DNA of 13,598 bases from Melioribacteraceae bacterium (GTDB lineage: Bacteria > Bacteroidota > Ignavibacteria > Ignavibacteriales > Melioribacteraceae): contig WFQV01000412.1 of the NCBI GenBank assembly GCA_015486905.1, positions 1 through 13,598 on the forward strand, read 5' to 3'. A program made the position numbers and the translations under genes. This document shows, piece by piece, positions 12,181 to 13,598 of the stretch; the first letter of the stretch is position 1, and each line of letters opens with the position of its first letter. The notes beneath the pieces were generated by a model that did not search any database, was not told the origin of the DNA, and saw nothing but the letters and a program-made list of their open reading frames with translations.

Positions 12181-13118
12181 TGTCAAAGACCAAGACAGGT
12201 TTGGGCAGGGGATTAGACGCTCTTCTTAATCCCCAACTAAAAAAAGAAATTACAAAGGAAGTTCCTATTGAGGACAACAACGTCAAGCAAGATGATGGAA
12301 AATCCTTTAACGTAATTGCTAAAATTTTAACCTCTAAGGTTCGTCCCAATCCTTTCCAACCAAGAACGGATTTTGACAAAGAATCACTTGACGAATTAAA
12401 AAAATCAATTTTGGAAAACGGACTAATTCAACCTGTTACGGTAAGACGTGTCGAAGATGGCTTTTTCGAATTGATTACGGGTGAAAGAAGACTTAGGGCA
12501 TTTAACGAGATCGGCTACAGAGAAATTCCCGCTTACATTATTAAAGTTGATTCGAAAGAAGCAATGCTTGCGCTTTCGCTTATTGAAAATATTCAGCGTG
12601 AAAAATTGAACCCGATTGAAGTGGCGCACGCTTACAAACGCTTAATAACCGAATGCAACCTTACGCAGGAAGACGTTGCCGAAAAAGTGGGTAAGGACAG
12701 AACAACAATCACTAATTCCATTCGATTGTTGAAACTCCCTACGGAGATACAGCAAAGTTTAATACGAGATGAAATAAGCGTAGGGCATGCGCGGGCGTTA
12801 ATCAATCTTGATTCTTACGAACAAAAAATTGAAATTCTCAAACAAATTATTTCAAAAGGGCTGACAGTAAGAAAAGTAGAAAGCATTGTAAAAAAACTTA
12901 ACAGAGATAAAGCTCCTACAAAGAAAAGAAAACCCGGACAAAGTAAAGATATCGATTCCATTCATATTGCCGCTTTGGAAGATAAAATGCGCCGTATCTT
13001 TGGTACCAAAGTTATTTGCAAACAAAAGAATAACGGCTCGGGTAGCATTGTAATTGAGTTTTACTCGAACGATGAATTGGAAAGATTAATTGAGTTGGTC
13101 GAATCAATTGAAGGTTAA
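12180..13118 (+). CDS. parB: Chromosome-partitioning protein ParB (Spo0J)
   Basis: A 312-residue CTP-dependent clamp that loads at parS sites and stimulates ParA. The order is: conserved N-terminal GLGRGLDALL (7-16); the CTP-binding domain with PNPFQPR (56-62), LIQPVTVR (82-89), GERRLRA (101-107) and ENIQREKLNPIE (136-147); a helix-turn-helix (about 161-182, TQEDVAEKVGKDRTTITNS); SVGHARALINL (200-210); a Lys-rich linker (about 240-255); and a C-terminal dimerisation domain (about 258-312). All key boxes are intact and length is normal. GAGG lies five bases before the ATG. The last codons overlap the downstream exported-protein gene by 11 nt if that gene starts at TTG 13108. I found no recognisable parS palindrome (TTTCACGTGAAA core) in the window. 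Confidence 0.97.
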   Translation: MSKTKTGLGRGLDALLNPQLKKEITKEVPIEDNNVKQDDGKSFNVIAKILTSKVRPNPFQPRTDFDKESLDELKKSILENGLIQPVTVRRVEDGFFELITGERRLRAFNEIGYREIPAYIIKVDSKEAMLALSLIENIQREKLNPIEVAHAYKRLITECNLTQEDVAEKVGKDRTTITNSIRLLKLPTEIQQSLIRDEISVGHARALINLDSYEQKIEILKQIISKGLTVRKVESIVKKLNRDKAPTKKRKPGQSKDIDSIHIAALEDKMRRIFGTKVICKQKNNGSGSIVIEFYSNDELERLIELVESIEG

Positions 13119-13598
13119 ATTATTCCTCACATTTGTTCTTCTTGCTTTTTCATTTGTGGCAGTCAATGCTCAAATATCTCCCGACTCTTTGGACAAAATT
13201 GACCTTAGTGATTCCGTATTTGTAATGCAAAAATCTCCTACCGGTGCAATGCTCAGAAGTGCTTTGCTTCCCGGCTGGGGACAAATTTACAACGGTTCTT
13301 ATTGGAAAGCACCGGTTATTTGGTCTTTAATCGGTTATTTCGCTTATGTTTGGACGTCAACTAATAGTGAATATCAGAACTACCGTGAACTTTACAAAAA
13401 GAGCCTTAGTCAATCACGTAATGGTGATGAAACGTATTTGCGTTACAGAGAATTTTACCGCGACGAACGAGATCTTTTTGCCTTTTACATCGGTCTGACT
13501 TATTTTTTGAATGTTGTAGATGCTTACGTTGACGCTCATTTGTTCGATTTTAATGCACAGTTTAACAGGCAAACCGAATCACTGCAATTTAATGTGCG
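13108..13598 (+). CDS. DUF5683-like exported protein, 3' end beyond the window
   Basis: An open frame of 163 codons runs off the window end. From TTG at 13108 it begins MKVKLFLTFVLLAFSFVAVN followed by AQ, a clear Sec signal peptide with likely cleavage after A21. The mature part contains KSPTGAMLRSALLPGWGQIY (42-61) and NGSYWKAPVIW, the pattern I associate with DUF5683 proteins of Bacteroidota, then two hydrophobic stretches (about 67-83 and 124-145). I chose the TTG start because it gives a complete signal peptide with a basic N-terminus; the next in-frame ATG (M40) would remove it. This overlaps parB by 11 nt and there is no strong Shine-Dalgarno sequence. A position directly after parAB is typical of the group, where dapB and lepB often come next (from memory). 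Function unknown, probably envelope-associated. Confidence 0.82.
   Translation, partial: MKVKLFLTFVLLAFSFVAVNAQISPDSLDKIDLSDSVFVMQKSPTGAMLRSALLPGWGQIYNGSYWKAPVIWSLIGYFAYVWTSTNSEYQNYRELYKKSLSQSRNGDETYLRYREFYRDERDLFAFYIGLTYFLNVVDAYVDAHLFDFNAQFNRQTESLQFNV

Overview
The window looks like a chromosomal stretch from a low-GC, Gram-negative-type bacterium of the Bacteroidota/Chlorobi group. My best guess is Ignavibacteria (Melioribacter/Ignavibacterium-like). The main reason is gene order: parA-parB followed by a DUF5683-type exported protein, and dihydropteroate synthase followed by the diadenylate cyclase CdaA, are arrangements I know from that group. The assignment is inference; there is no rRNA or other decisive marker here.

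Left part (1-5734). Three minus-strand units are separated by long non-coding gaps: an unrecognised 610-residue two-TM coiled-coil protein (433-2265), a POT-family peptide/proton symporter (2445-3947) with its own terminator hairpin, and a RHH antitoxin/RelE toxin pair (4785-5262). The gaps 1-432, 3948-4784 and 5263-5734 are largely patchworks of short dispersed repeats, GC-rich palindromes and scraps of coding-like sequence.

Middle (5735-6942). A kinase-less membrane protein with three PASTA domains is followed by another repeat-filled gap (6485-6942). Its repeats match those in the left-hand gaps, often in inverted orientation.

Right part (6943-13598). A tightly packed plus-strand directon runs rpe - folP - cdaA - GT2 glycosyltransferase - short CHAD protein - UPF0173 metallo-hydrolase - parA - parB - DUF5683-like exported protein, which is cut by the window end. 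Neighbours overlap by 1 to 17 nt or abut directly, except for a 20-nt gap before parA, so translational coupling through most of the set is likely. It combines carbon metabolism (Rpe), folate synthesis (FolP), c-di-AMP signalling (CdaA), probable lipid-linked sugar transfer (GT2) and chromosome segregation (ParAB).

I found no CRISPR array, no intact transposase, no tRNA or rRNA, and no clear parS site. The least conventional items are the mosaic intergenic repeat families, the 610-residue coiled-coil protein, the half-length CHAD protein inside a housekeeping operon, and a PASTA-rpe adjacency that recalls the Gram-positive prkC-rsgA-rpe cluster.
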